The notes below the pieces were generated by a model, which did not search any database, was not told the origin of the DNA, and was given only the letters and a program-made list of their open reading frames with translations. The position numbers were made by a program, and so were the translations under genes. This document shows, one piece after another, positions 6,272 through 14,051 of a stretch of 28,169 nt of DNA. Within the stretch, counting starts at the first letter, position 1. Every line of letters starts with the position of its first letter. Origin of the DNA: DATBFX01 sp036558305 (GTDB lineage: Bacteria; Chloroflexota; Chloroflexia; Thermomicrobiales; UBA6265); the NCBI GenBank assembly GCA_036558305.1, contig DATBFX010000545.1:1-28169 (forward strand), given 5' to 3'.

Positions 6272-7936
6272 CTACGCCGTTGCCGGCTTGATCCAGCGGC
6301 CCCAGCCGTCCCAATACCAGAGGGGGCGGATGTCGTAGCCGGTGATGGTCTTGGTCATCGGCCAGTACCACTTGTAGTGTTCCAGCCAGATGTGCGGTTG
6401 ATCGGCGGAGATCAGTTTCTGGGCGTCGATCATCAGCTGCTTGCGCTTCTCGGTGTCGATCTCGCCGTCGGCGGCGCGGAGGAGTTGGTCGACCTGGTCA
6501 TTCTTGTAGTAGGAGGCGTTGCTCTGGGGTGGGAAATAGCGCGAGTCGAAGAGCGGCAGCAGATTGCCGAGGGCGTCGGGGAAGTCGGCTCCCCATTGGA
6601 CGAGGACGCCGCCTTCGAAGTCACCGCTCTGGAGGACGGTGATGTAGTCGGCGTAGGGGTAGGTTTTGACCTCGACGTCGATGTTGAGCGCCTTGAGCGC
6701 CTCCTGGACGGCGATCGCCTGGGGGACCCAGATGTCGTTCGGGGTGACGACGTGGATCTGCATCTTGAAACCGTTCGGTTGGCTCGATTCGGCCAGGAGC
6801 GATTTCGCCTTGTCGAGGTCGTAGGGAATCGGTTGCAATTCGGCGGAGGCGCTGCCCGGCATGTCGGGCGGGACGCTCGTGTTGTGGGAGAGGATGCCCT
6901 CGGACTTGACGATGTTGGTCATGATGTCTTCGAGCGGGGTGGCGTAGACGATCGCCTGGCGGACCTTGACGTCGTCCAGGGGCGGTTTGTCGCAGCGCAT
7001 GGCGATGTAGTTGATCGTGTAGCCGACGACCTCGTGCCACTCGACGTCGGCGAAACCCTTGACGATGTCGATCTGGTCGGGCGGGACGTTGGTCATCATG
7101 TTGACGTCGCCGTTCTTGAGACCGGTGACGCGGGTGGTGCCCTCCGGGACGATCTTGAAGGTGATCTTGTCGTAGTAGGGCATGCCCTCCTCCCACCAGT
7201 AGGAGGAGTTCTTTTCGAGATCGATTTCGCTGCCGGCGTCCCATTTGACGAATTTGTAGGGACCGGTGCCGATCGGATTGCGGAGGAGGTCGAGACCGTA
7301 CTTCTCGATCGCGGCGGCCGGGATGACGTGACCGGCGGTGGTGGCGGGGACGAACTTGAAGAGGGAGCTCGCCGTCTCGAGTTTGATCGTGATCGTGTGG
7401 TCGTCGGTGCGTTCGACCGTCGCCTTGGGGTTGTCGTACATCCAGGCGAGCGGGCCGGCGACGTCCGGGTCGCGGACACGGGCAATGGAGGCGACGACGT
7501 CGTCGATCGTGACCGGTGTGCCGTCCTGGAAGGTGATGCCGTCCTTGAGTTTGTAGACGTAGGTGAGGGCGTCGGGTTGCTCGAAACTCTCGGCGAGGAG
7601 CGGCTGAATCCCGCCCTTCTCGTCGAACATCATCAGCCCTTCGGAGATCTGGCAGGCCACCGGGTTGGCGGTGAAGTCGTAGGCCAGCGCCGGCTCCAAC
7701 CCGCGGACGTCGCCTTCGAGGGCGAAGGTGACGCTGGTCGCGTCCTGGGCGAGAACGGAGAGACCGGGCAGGAAGGGGGCGGCGCCCGTCGTCAGGACCG
7801 CGGCCCCGGCGGCCCCAGCGGCGCCGCGAAAGAGACCGCGGCGAGTGATCGTCTGCTGGCGCAACTGCCGCAAATAGGCCGCCATTTTGGCATCGAACTG
7901 CTGACCCGGAGTGAGCTCGCCGTCGTGCTTCGTCAT
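6272..7936 (-). CDS. Family 5 extracellular solute-binding protein, Tat-like signal
   Basis: This is a 554-residue peptide/nickel/opine-type binding protein. The start is ATG 7936 (MTKHDGEL), with CAGGAG 9 nt upstream; the longer open frame upstream is not needed. Residues 29-37 read TITRRGLFR ahead of an Ala/Gly-rich hydrophobic stretch ending near LSVLAQ, a twin-arginine-type export signal. The mature part has VTFALEGDVRGLEPAL, LAESFEQPDALTYVYKLKDG, NPIGTGPYKFVKW and LDDVKVRQAIVYA, all landmark segments of SBP family 5. The C-terminus ends near IRPLWYWDGWGRW. It captures the ligand outside the membrane and delivers it to the permeases downstream. The IclR and DapA-family neighbours hint at a ligand other than plain peptides, but that is inference. 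Confidence 0.95.
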   Translation of the reverse strand: MTKHDGELTPGQQFDAKMAAYLRQLRQQTITRRGLFRGAAGAAGAAVLTTGAAPFLPGLSVLAQDATSVTFALEGDVRGLEPALAYDFTANPVACQISEGLMMFDEKGGIQPLLAESFEQPDALTYVYKLKDGITFQDGTPVTIDDVVASIARVRDPDVAGPLAWMYDNPKATVERTDDHTITIKLETASSLFKFVPATTAGHVIPAAAIEKYGLDLLRNPIGTGPYKFVKWDAGSEIDLEKNSSYWWEEGMPYYDKITFKIVPEGTTRVTGLKNGDVNMMTNVPPDQIDIVKGFADVEWHEVVGYTINYIAMRCDKPPLDDVKVRQAIVYATPLEDIMTNIVKSEGILSHNTSVPPDMPGSASAELQPIPYDLDKAKSLLAESSQPNGFKMQIHVVTPNDIWVPQAIAVQEALKALNIDVEVKTYPYADYITVLQSGDFEGGVLVQWGADFPDALGNLLPLFDSRYFPPQSNASYYKNDQVDQLLRAADGEIDTEKRKQLMIDAQKLISADQPHIWLEHYKWYWPMTKTITGYDIRPLWYWDGWGRWIKPATA

Positions 7937-7962
7937 CGTGACTGCTCCTGGTTGTCGCCGGT

Positions 7963-7999
7963 CCCTGGCACCGCCGTCGATTCGCCGGCGGTGCCAGGG
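7963..7999 (-). promoter_or_regulatory. Perfect 13-bp stem-loop in the binding-protein 5' leader
   Basis: CCCTGGCACCGCC at 7963-7975 and its exact complement at 7987-7999 enclose an 11-nt loop. The element ends about 27 nt before the ATG at 7936 and leaves the ribosome binding site free. It could be a dyad operator or a 5' mRNA stem that raises stability. There is no T-tract on either side, so a terminator is unlikely. Confidence 0.6.
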
Positions 8000-8054
8000 C
8001 CGCGATTCACCTACCGACGATCTGCCGATTTGCCCTCGCGCGCGTGATCGATGC

Positions 8055-8073
8055 GCGGATGATACCCAAATCC
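8055..8073 (-). promoter_or_regulatory. Shared 19-bp motif upstream of the binding-protein gene
   Basis: GCGGATGATACCCAAATCC differs at one position from the motif at 3372-3390. Here it lies inside a dyad, CGCGGAT-N9-ATCCGCG (8054-8076). On the minus strand it contains TGGGTATCAT, a possible extended -10. It is about 120 bp upstream of the ATG. Its presence before two separate parts of the same transporter suggests common control. Confidence 0.45.
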
Positions 8074-8137
8074 GCGGCGGCATGCCGGCATCACGTTTGA
8101 CCAATCTCTGACTTCTGTAGTGCAGACCGCACAATGA

Positions 8138-8506
8138 CTACCCAGCACTGATCCGCTGCTCGCGGTCGAGTAGGCGGGCCAGGGCGTAGCCGGACCAGAT
8201 GGAGTAGGCGAGACCGGCGGCGGTGAGGGCGAGGCTGAGGATGAGGAGGTCGCGCTGGGTGGCGTCGTCGCCGGTGAACGAGAGCCCGACCAGGGCGACG
8301 AGGATCAGGGCGCCGCCGAGGACGATCAGGTGACGGCCGCTCCGCTCGTTGACCGGATACCAGATCGCATCATCCTTCAAGGTCGTCCGGATGCGATAGC
8401 CATACCAGGCGTTGCGGGGGACGCGTCGCTGTGCCAACGGGATGCCGACGATGACGAAGAGCAGGCCGATGGCACCGGGAACGAGGACGCCGATCCAACC
8501 CGCCAT
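8138..8506 (-). CDS. SdpI-family membrane protein
   Basis: This is a 122-residue protein from ATG 8506, preceded by GGAGGAG with good spacing; the longer upstream frame is discarded. A first TM helix (WIGVLVPGAIGLLFVIVGIPLA) is followed by RRVPRNAWYGYRIRTTLKDDAIWYPVNERSG, the conserved SdpI motif (P-x-N-x-x-YG-x-R and W-x-x-x-N). Two further TM helices follow (LIVLGGALILVALVGL and LILSLALTAAGLAYSIW). The founding member protects Bacillus against the SdpC toxin, but most relatives in other phyla have no known toxin partner and none is visible here. A third TATCAT sequence (8543-8548, minus strand) lies upstream as a possible -10. Confidence 0.85.
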   Translation of the reverse strand: MAGWIGVLVPGAIGLLFVIVGIPLAQRRVPRNAWYGYRIRTTLKDDAIWYPVNERSGRHLIVLGGALILVALVGLSFTGDDATQRDLLILSLALTAAGLAYSIWSGYALARLLDREQRISAG

Positions 8507-8627
8507 GACCGCTCCTCCGGTCGGGTACCTCACGACCGGGTGATGATACCGCCCGATCTGGATGTGTATAGTTTGATGTTGATTGGAGTGTTGGCGCCGG
8601 CCGGGCAAGCGCATCACGGAGGTCGTC

Positions 8628-11228
8628 GTGAGCAGCGGAGTCGAGGCGCGCCGATCGGGAATCCGTGCCATCAACCTGCCGATTCCGGCGACCGTGCTGT
8701 TCGGGCGCGAGCACGAAGTTGGGGCGGTGCGGGAACTGGTGCTCGGCGGACCACGGCGGTTGGTAACGCTGACCGGTCCCGGTGGCGTTGGGAAGACGCG
8801 CCTGGCGCTTCGGGTTGCGGCCAGTTTGGGGGATCACTTCGATGACGGGGTCGCGTTCGTCCCGCTCGCGGCCGAGCGGGAGAGCGAGGCGCTGCCGATC
8901 GCGATGCTCGGAGCGCTCGGCCCCGGTGTCGCGAGCGGTGCGCCCACCAACGCGTCCGCGCTCGACCGGCTGACTGCGGCGCTGCGCGAGCGGCGAATCC
9001 TCCTGGTGTTGGACAACCTGGAGCAACTCGTGGATGGCGTCGTCGTTCTGTCTGGCCTGCTCACGGCCTGCCACGGACTCCGCATCCTCGCGACCAGTCG
9101 CGTCCGCCTGCGCCTTTCCGACGAACAGGAATTCCCGGTGGGACCGCTGCCGGTGCCGACGACCGGGGCGGGTCGCGACGAGGTGCTGGCCTCGCCGGCG
9201 GTGGCGCTCTTCGCGGAACGGGCCGGGGCCGTTCGTCCTGGTTTCGTGCCGAGCGACGAAACGTCGGGAGCAATCGCCGATATCTGTCGCCGGCTCGACG
9301 GGTTGCCGCTCGCCATCGAGTTGGCTGCCGCCCGGATGGCGCACCTCGGTCCAGGGGCGCTTCGTCGGGTCCTGTCCGAATCCCCGCAGCAGTCGGCCTT
9401 GCCGCTCCTCACCGGCGGGGTCCGCGATGCGCCCGAGCGCCATCGCACGATGCGCGACGCGATCGCCTGGAGCGTCGATCTCCTCGACCCGGACACGCGT
9501 GCGACGTTCGCTCGCCTGGGTGTCTTCTCGGGCGGGTTCACGTTGGAGGCGGCCGAATACTTGGGGGGACGGGGGGACAGGGGGACAGGGGGACAGCACC
9601 GGGAGAGCGACGGCGTACACCCTGCCCCCTTCCGCCCTCCTCCGCCCTCCGCCGCCCCCGTTCTCGACGCGATCGGCGCATTGATCGACGCCAGTCTCGT
9701 GCAGATGCAACCGGCGGAGTCGGACGGCGAGACGCGCTACCTGATGCTCGAAACGATTCGGGAGTATGCGCTGGAGTTGTTGGAGGGGAGTGGCGAGGCG
9801 GATGCGGTGCGAGGGCGTTTGGCCGAGTGGTTGATCGACCTCAACGAGCGGGTGAACGAGCAGATTCGGGGGACGGACGAGACGGCCTGGTTGGTGCGTT
9901 TGGATGCCGAGCAGGCAAACATACGGGCGCTGCTGACCTGGTCGCTCGATCGCGGCGATGCCGAAACCGCGTTGCGGTTGGCGACGAAGGGAACCTGGTT
10001 CTTGTGGAGCGTGCAGGGGACCAGGCGCGAAGAGTCGCGGTGGGTGGTGCGGGCGCTCGACCTCGTCGGCGACGATGTCGGTAACGTCGATCCCGCGGTG
10101 CTCGGACATGGGCTCCATTCGCTCGGGATGTACGTCCACCGGATCGGCGAGTTCCCGCGGGCACGCGACTTGATCGAACGGGGGATTGCCCATCTGCGCG
10201 CGGCGGGCGATCGCCGCGCGGAGGCGATCGCCCTCGGCAATCTCGCCAACGTCCGCACCGACCTCGGCGACTTCGAAGGCACCCGTCGGACCCTACAAGC
10301 GGCGATCGCCATCCATCGTGAGTTGGGCGATCCGAAGCAACTCATCATTCCGCTCACCAACCTGACCACGATCGGTATCAGCACCGGCGACATGGCCGCC
10401 GCCCGGGCCGCGATCGACGAGGCGGACGAGGTGGTTCGACGTGCCGGCAACGACCGCGACGTCGCCTACGTGCGCTTCTTTCGCGGCGTGATCGCCGTCC
10501 ACAACGGCAACGCGGCCGAGGCCGAAGCCCACCTCGGCGCGGCGCTCGCGGGGTTCCGCGAGGTGCAAGACACCTACGGCGCCGCGTTGGTGCCGAACTA
10601 TCTGGCCCGGGCGATGTTGCTCGAGGGGAGACCGGTCGCCGCGGCGCGGGCACTGACCGGATCGCTGCCGCTGCTGTTGAAGATGAATGCGCTGCCGTAC
10701 TCGAGTGTCACCCTCGATACCCTGGCGGACGTCTTGATCCGGGTCGGGCGAGCGGAGGACGGCGCGCGGATGCTCGGCGCCTCCACCGGGTTCCGGGAAA
10801 CCATGAACGTCGGCGCCCGTCCGGTCGACGTCGCCAAGCTGGAAGGTCTTGAGTCGGCCGCCCGGTCCGCGATCGGCATTGACCGGTTCCTCGTCGTCGA
10901 GTCGGAGGGGCGGCAGATGGGTTTTGAGGCGGCATTGACCGAGGCGATCGCGCTCGCCGAAGCCGTGGCCGCCGAGCGGGAAGAGGGCGAGGCCGGAGAA
11001 GCGGCGACGCCGACATCGCCGCGATCCGGTCCGTTCGCCGCGCTCACGGCCCGCGAACGCGAGATCCTTGGGCTGCTGGTCCAGGGGCTTTCGGACCGCG
11101 AGATCGCCGACCGGCTCTCGTTGAGCCACCGGACCGTCTCGAATCACGTCGGTCGCATCCTCGCCAAACTCGAGGTGCCGACGCGGACGGCAGCGACCGC
11201 GGTCGCTTTGCGTGAGGGGCTCGCCTGA
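8628..11228 (+). CDS. LuxR-family regulator with AAA/NB-ARC ATPase and TPR-like repeats
   Basis: An 866-residue MalT-like (LAL/STAND) regulator. The GTG at 8628 is chosen because CGGAGG lies just upstream; the open frame extends further back without a site. Order: a FGREHE entry motif (residues 25-30), Walker A TGPGGVGKT (49-57), Walker B RILLVLDN (123-130), an NB-ARC-like GLPLAIELAAARM segment, a winged-helix region (AERHRTMRDAIAWSVDLL relative), helical TPR-like repeats (about 400-750) and a C-terminal LuxR HTH (TAREREILGLLVQGLSDREI and HRTVSNHVGRILAKLEV). Residues about 312-344 are unusual: Gly/Arg then Pro-rich, encoded by the G-rich repeat at 9562-9660, between AAEYLGG and VLDAIGALID, which are normally nearly adjacent in this family. 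Its targets are unknown; the genes downstream are candidates. Confidence 0.93.
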   Translation: MSSGVEARRSGIRAINLPIPATVLFGREHEVGAVRELVLGGPRRLVTLTGPGGVGKTRLALRVAASLGDHFDDGVAFVPLAAERESEALPIAMLGALGPGVASGAPTNASALDRLTAALRERRILLVLDNLEQLVDGVVVLSGLLTACHGLRILATSRVRLRLSDEQEFPVGPLPVPTTGAGRDEVLASPAVALFAERAGAVRPGFVPSDETSGAIADICRRLDGLPLAIELAAARMAHLGPGALRRVLSESPQQSALPLLTGGVRDAPERHRTMRDAIAWSVDLLDPDTRATFARLGVFSGGFTLEAAEYLGGRGDRGTGGQHRESDGVHPAPFRPPPPSAAPVLDAIGALIDASLVQMQPAESDGETRYLMLETIREYALELLEGSGEADAVRGRLAEWLIDLNERVNEQIRGTDETAWLVRLDAEQANIRALLTWSLDRGDAETALRLATKGTWFLWSVQGTRREESRWVVRALDLVGDDVGNVDPAVLGHGLHSLGMYVHRIGEFPRARDLIERGIAHLRAAGDRRAEAIALGNLANVRTDLGDFEGTRRTLQAAIAIHRELGDPKQLIIPLTNLTTIGISTGDMAAARAAIDEADEVVRRAGNDRDVAYVRFFRGVIAVHNGNAAEAEAHLGAALAGFREVQDTYGAALVPNYLARAMLLEGRPVAAARALTGSLPLLLKMNALPYSSVTLDTLADVLIRVGRAEDGARMLGASTGFRETMNVGARPVDVAKLEGLESAARSAIGIDRFLVVESEGRQMGFEAALTEAIALAEAVAAEREEGEAGEAATPTSPRSGPFAALTAREREILGLLVQGLSDREIADRLSLSHRTVSNHVGRILAKLEVPTRTAATAVALREGLA
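9562..9660. repeat. In-frame G-rich tandem / C-rich repeat inside the LuxR-type gene (element B)
   Basis: The left part repeats an 8-bp GGGGACAG-like unit about four times (9562-9596). After a roughly 23-nt spacer the right part is C-rich (CTGCCCCCT, then TCCGCCCTCC-type units). The arms match only partly as an inverted repeat. The element adds about 33 codons of low-complexity sequence without breaking the frame. Confidence 0.7.
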
Positions 11229-11263
11229 TCGATCTCCGTCGCGCCCCTTCCCGTGCGGCGGTG

Positions 11264-11315
11264 GAGTAGTCCTACTCTACCGGTCTCATCCGACGTCGTG
11301 GCGCCAATTGAGTAG
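11264..11315. promoter_or_regulatory. GAGTAG half-sites upstream of the cupredoxin gene
   Basis: GAGTAG-TC-CTACTC forms a near-palindrome at 11264-11277, and a further GAGTAG lies at 11310-11315. They occur in the 234-bp gap between the LuxR-type gene and the first gene of the next co-directional set. A binding site for that regulator is one possibility; there is no direct support. Confidence 0.3.
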
Positions 11316-11448
11316 AACAGCGGATGTCGCCCGGGCTACCGTCTGGCAGGATGACGGTGCGTGCGGTCGGAGGACGGAACAGGGTCGCGGCGCGCTCCCG
11401 CCCGATCACGTCCGTTCTCCGGGAGTCCTTCGTGCCCAAAGGAGATCT

Positions 11449-11463
11449 ATGGAGAACGCGTAA
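11449..11463 (+). CDS. Four-codon upstream ORF coupled to the cupredoxin gene
   Basis: A strong AAAGGAG (11438-11444) is placed 4 nt before an ATG that opens Met-Glu-Asn-Ala-stop. The stop TAA overlaps the ATG of the cupredoxin-like gene as TAATG. The GGAG inside this mini-ORF can also serve the main gene with 8-nt spacing. A longer frame runs into the same stop from upstream, but it looks non-coding. Function as a coupling ORF is inferred only from this arrangement. Confidence 0.35.
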   Translation: MENA

Positions 11464-12491
11464 TGGTTCGTCTGGTTGCGCTCGCTTGTCTATTGGTCCT
11501 GGTCGCGCTCGGCGCGGGCAGGGGAATTGTTTCAGCACGTACGATCGATCCTTCGCTACTCGATCCCCGCTTGGCCGGGTACCCTGAGGTCAAGATTCGG
11601 ATCGGCGACGAGGCAATCGAGGTTCCGTCGGTCATCGCCGCGGGGCGCAGCCTCGTCGTCCAGGAAAACGCGACGGCCGAGGCGGCCCACTTCTTCCTCG
11701 CCCGGATCCCCGACGACATTCCGGACGAGCGGGTCGCCGCGGACGTCGCGGACGTTGCCGGCGACACTCCGGAGTGGTTCTACCGCGCGAAGCTGGTCGG
11801 CAACCCGGACCGCGCCGCCGCCGACGGTGGTCGGACGTTCGGGCTCGTCGACTTCACGCCCGGGCGCTACATCGTCCTGGACCCGCTGGCCCAACCGGCC
11901 AAGTTCGCCCGGTTCGACGTCGTCGCGCCGGCGAGTTTCCCACCGCCGATCGTGAACACGATTCCGGGGTTTGCCGTCCCGTCCGACCTGGTCGGTCCAC
12001 GACTCATGATGGCGCACCTGTTCGCGCTGCAGGCAGCCGAAACCGCGGCGACGGTGGCTTCCGCAGATCCCGTTCCCGATGTCGTCGCGACGATGTTCGA
12101 TATGGACTTCGAACTGCCGGCGACGGTCGCCGCCGGTCGTCAAATCTGGCAGGTGTCGAACACCGGCTCCGCCATCCACGAGATGGCGATCCAGCCGGTG
12201 CCGGCGGGGGCGACGAAGGAGCAGGTGATTGCCGCTTTTGGCGCCCTCATTCAGGAACAGCCGCTGCCGGCCGACCTCGGTCCGGCCTGGGCCGACTGGC
12301 GGTTCGATCTCGTCAACGGCGTCGGCGCCACCTCGGGAGGCGGCAGGGTTTGGGCGCAGTTCGATCTGAAACCGGGGACCTACGTCGCGCTCTGCTTCGT
12401 GCCCGGCGGCGATGGTGCGCCCCACCTGATGGCCGGGATGACCAGAATCTTTACGGTCGCGGACGACGCGATCGCGGCGCCCTCCTCTTGA
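11463..12491 (+). CDS. Exported cupredoxin-like protein, two tandem domains
   Basis: This is a 342-residue protein with an N-terminal signal peptide (LVALACLLVLVALGAGRGIVSA). Two similar beta domains follow. The second (about 205-335) contains PATVAAGRQIWQVSNTGS and IHEMAIQPV (His239), then PGTYVALCFVPGGDGAPHLM with Cys311, His321 and Met326: an H...C-x9-H-x4-M set able to bind type I copper. The first (about 35-165) has a comparable fold pattern (VIAAGRSLVVQENATAEAAHFF ... TPGRYIVLDP) but lacks the Cys-His-Met cluster, so it is probably a degenerate copy. Electron transfer is possible, but many cupredoxin-like proteins of this type have no known role. Translation is probably helped by the overlapping mini-ORF at 11449-11463. 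Confidence 0.8.
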   Translation: MVRLVALACLLVLVALGAGRGIVSARTIDPSLLDPRLAGYPEVKIRIGDEAIEVPSVIAAGRSLVVQENATAEAAHFFLARIPDDIPDERVAADVADVAGDTPEWFYRAKLVGNPDRAAADGGRTFGLVDFTPGRYIVLDPLAQPAKFARFDVVAPASFPPPIVNTIPGFAVPSDLVGPRLMMAHLFALQAAETAATVASADPVPDVVATMFDMDFELPATVAAGRQIWQVSNTGSAIHEMAIQPVPAGATKEQVIAAFGALIQEQPLPADLGPAWADWRFDLVNGVGATSGGGRVWAQFDLKPGTYVALCFVPGGDGAPHLMAGMTRIFTVADDAIAAPSS

Positions 12492-12512
12492 CCAAACCCC
12501 GCCTTCGGTTGG

Positions 12513-12611
12513 TGTAGGGGAGGGCCCCGTGCCCTCCCGTGCCCGGGGCGCACATCCCATCGGTGGCGTCGCGTTCATCGGACCGGGAGGGCACGGGGCC
12601 CTCCCCTACGC
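12513..12611. repeat. Long inverted repeat between the cupredoxin and NTF2-like genes (element C)
   Basis: The arms 12513-12540 and 12584-12611 match at 27 of 28 positions around a 43-nt spacer. Each arm is itself a hairpin, GGGAGGGC-CCCGT-GCCCTCCC. The outer ends read GTGTAGGGG and CCCCTACGC, a form related to the GTAGGGGC-ended structure at 25743-25796. It begins 21 bp after the cupredoxin stop and could act as a terminator or as an RNA processing/stability structure. No T-tract follows. Confidence 0.88.
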
Positions 12612-12655
12612 CCCTGCGCGGGCTGTGACCACGAATGCGTACGGAGGAGCGTGAA

Positions 12656-13078
12656 ATGAACGATCTGGAGCAGGCGATTCAGCAGTTGCGGACGGCGACC
12701 GTCGAGTTCATCAACGGCAGACCCGAGGCCTGGAAGGCGTTGTGTTCCCACCGCGACGACGCGACGCTGTTCGGCGGCTGGGGCGGCTACGAAAGGGGTT
12801 GGGAAGAACTCGATCCTCGCTACGGCTGGGCGGCGGTGCGCTTCGCCGGGGGCGAAATGACGTTCGAGGAGATCGCCCGCTATGCCACGGACGACCTCGC
12901 CTGCACGATCCACTTCGAGCGGATGCGGGTTCGGCTCGCGGGCGGCGACCAGATCGTCCCGGTCAACCTCCGGGTCTCCCACGTCTATCGCCGTGAGGAC
13001 GACGGCTGGAAGCTGGTCAACCGGCACGCAGACAACATCGTCGACATTCAGGCGACCGACTACGTGGTCGACAAATAG
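12656..13078 (+). CDS. NTF2/SnoaL-like (DUF4440-type) protein
   Basis: This is a 140-residue protein from ATG 12656 with GGAGGAG about 7 nt upstream. The pattern fits the cone-shaped NTF2-like fold: an N-terminal helix (LEQAIQQLRTATVEFINGRPEAWKALCSH), the DDATLFGGWGGYERGWEEL loop, and strands ending in VNLRVSHVYRREDDGWKLVNRHAD. This last segment is the typical R-x-x-x-G-W-K-L-V-x-R-H-x-D close of SnoaL/DUF4440 proteins. Such proteins may be small enzymes or ligand-binding partners; catalytic residues cannot be assigned. It lies between an exported cupredoxin-like protein and a DoxX-family protein on the same strand. Confidence 0.85.
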   Translation: MNDLEQAIQQLRTATVEFINGRPEAWKALCSHRDDATLFGGWGGYERGWEELDPRYGWAAVRFAGGEMTFEEIARYATDDLACTIHFERMRVRLAGGDQIVPVNLRVSHVYRREDDGWKLVNRHADNIVDIQATDYVVDK

Positions 13079-13149
13079 GGAAAACCCAATTCCGCGCGAT
13101 CGGTCTCGATGTTACGGGATTGGCGCGGAACCGATTGGAGCGTATCTGG

Positions 13150-13992
13150 ATGGCCACCGAGGCTGTACATCGACCCAGGCAATCCGAACCGAGGCAGGTA
13201 TCCGGCGCGGCAAGCATCGTCAACCACCTCAAAGAGGAGGCGGGCAAGGACCGCTCGTATCTCGTCCCGCTCAGGGTGTTCATCGGGATCGGTTGGCTGC
13301 GCGCCTTCGCGGAGAAGGCAACCGATCCCGGCTGGCGCGACGGCACGAGCCTGTCCGACTACCTGAACGACCGGGTGCTGGGAGGAGACATCCCCTTCCC
13401 ATCCTACAAGGCCCTCGTGACCGGGGTGTTCCTCCCCCATGCCACGGTGCTGGGGTGGATCGTGATGATCGGGCAGGTGCTGGCGGGTCTGGCGATCCTC
13501 ACCGGGAGCCTGACACGGATGGCGCTGTTGGGCGGGCTCTTCATGAACCTCAACTTCCTGCTCGCCGGGGCACCGGACCCGAGCGCCTTCTACATCGTCA
13601 TCCAGATCGTGCTGCTGCTGGCGAACGCCGGGGCGGTACTCGGTCTGGACGCCCACCTGGGCACGCTCGACCGATCCACGACCCAACGGGGCGGGTCGGG
13701 TCCGGGGTGGATTTGGCCCGGCACGGTCGCGGTGCTCTCGTTGGGCGTCGCGGGGTTTGCGCTGGCACACGCGACGGACTGGGGACCGGCCGGCAGCGTC
13801 CACGATCCGGCGGTCATCCTGGCGGTCCTCGCCCTGATGGGTGCCGGATGGGCGGTCATCGCCGGTCTCCGGGCGGGACCGCGGCGACTCGACGGAGCGT
13901 CGACGCGGCACCGGCTGATTGCCGCCCCGCTCATCCCCGAATCGTCCGACCGACGGTGGGCCGCGAAGCGGCAGCCGACCCTGCCAGGTTAG
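13150..13992 (+). CDS. DoxX-family membrane protein
   Basis: This is a 280-residue protein from ATG 13150 (MATEAVHRPR), with GGAG 10 nt upstream; a longer TTG start at 13120 is possible but less likely. After a soluble lead, PLRVFIGIGWLRAFAEKATDP is the first DoxX-type helix with the conserved R-x-x-x-G region. Helices ATVLGWIVMIGQVLAGLAILTG, MALLGGLFMNLNFLLAGA and YIVIQIVLLLANAGAVLGLD complete the four-helix core. Two additional C-terminal TM segments (about residues 190-245) lengthen it relative to minimal DoxX proteins. Relatives include the thiosulfate:quinone oxidoreductase subunit DoxD, but no biochemical role can be assigned. It is probably co-transcribed with its neighbours. Confidence 0.83.
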   Translation: MATEAVHRPRQSEPRQVSGAASIVNHLKEEAGKDRSYLVPLRVFIGIGWLRAFAEKATDPGWRDGTSLSDYLNDRVLGGDIPFPSYKALVTGVFLPHATVLGWIVMIGQVLAGLAILTGSLTRMALLGGLFMNLNFLLAGAPDPSAFYIVIQIVLLLANAGAVLGLDAHLGTLDRSTTQRGGSGPGWIWPGTVAVLSLGVAGFALAHATDWGPAGSVHDPAVILAVLALMGAGWAVIAGLRAGPRRLDGASTRHRLIAAPLIPESSDRRWAAKRQPTLPG

Positions 13993-14051
13993 CCCCGAGG
14001 AAAACGCGCCGTCGCCAAGCGATGCGGCACCGTGAAGATAAGGAGACGATC

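Noticed and set aside
6239..8047. 602-codon plus-strand ORF opposite the binding-protein gene
   Set aside because: Asp/Val/Gly-rich antisense frame; the minus strand has full SBP family 5 motifs and a signal sequence.
12882..14051. Plus-strand open frame upstream of and continuous with the FAD oxidoreductase
   Set aside because: Arg/Pro/Gly-rich and out of frame with two well-supported genes; the oxidoreductase has its own ATG and ribosome binding site at 14052.
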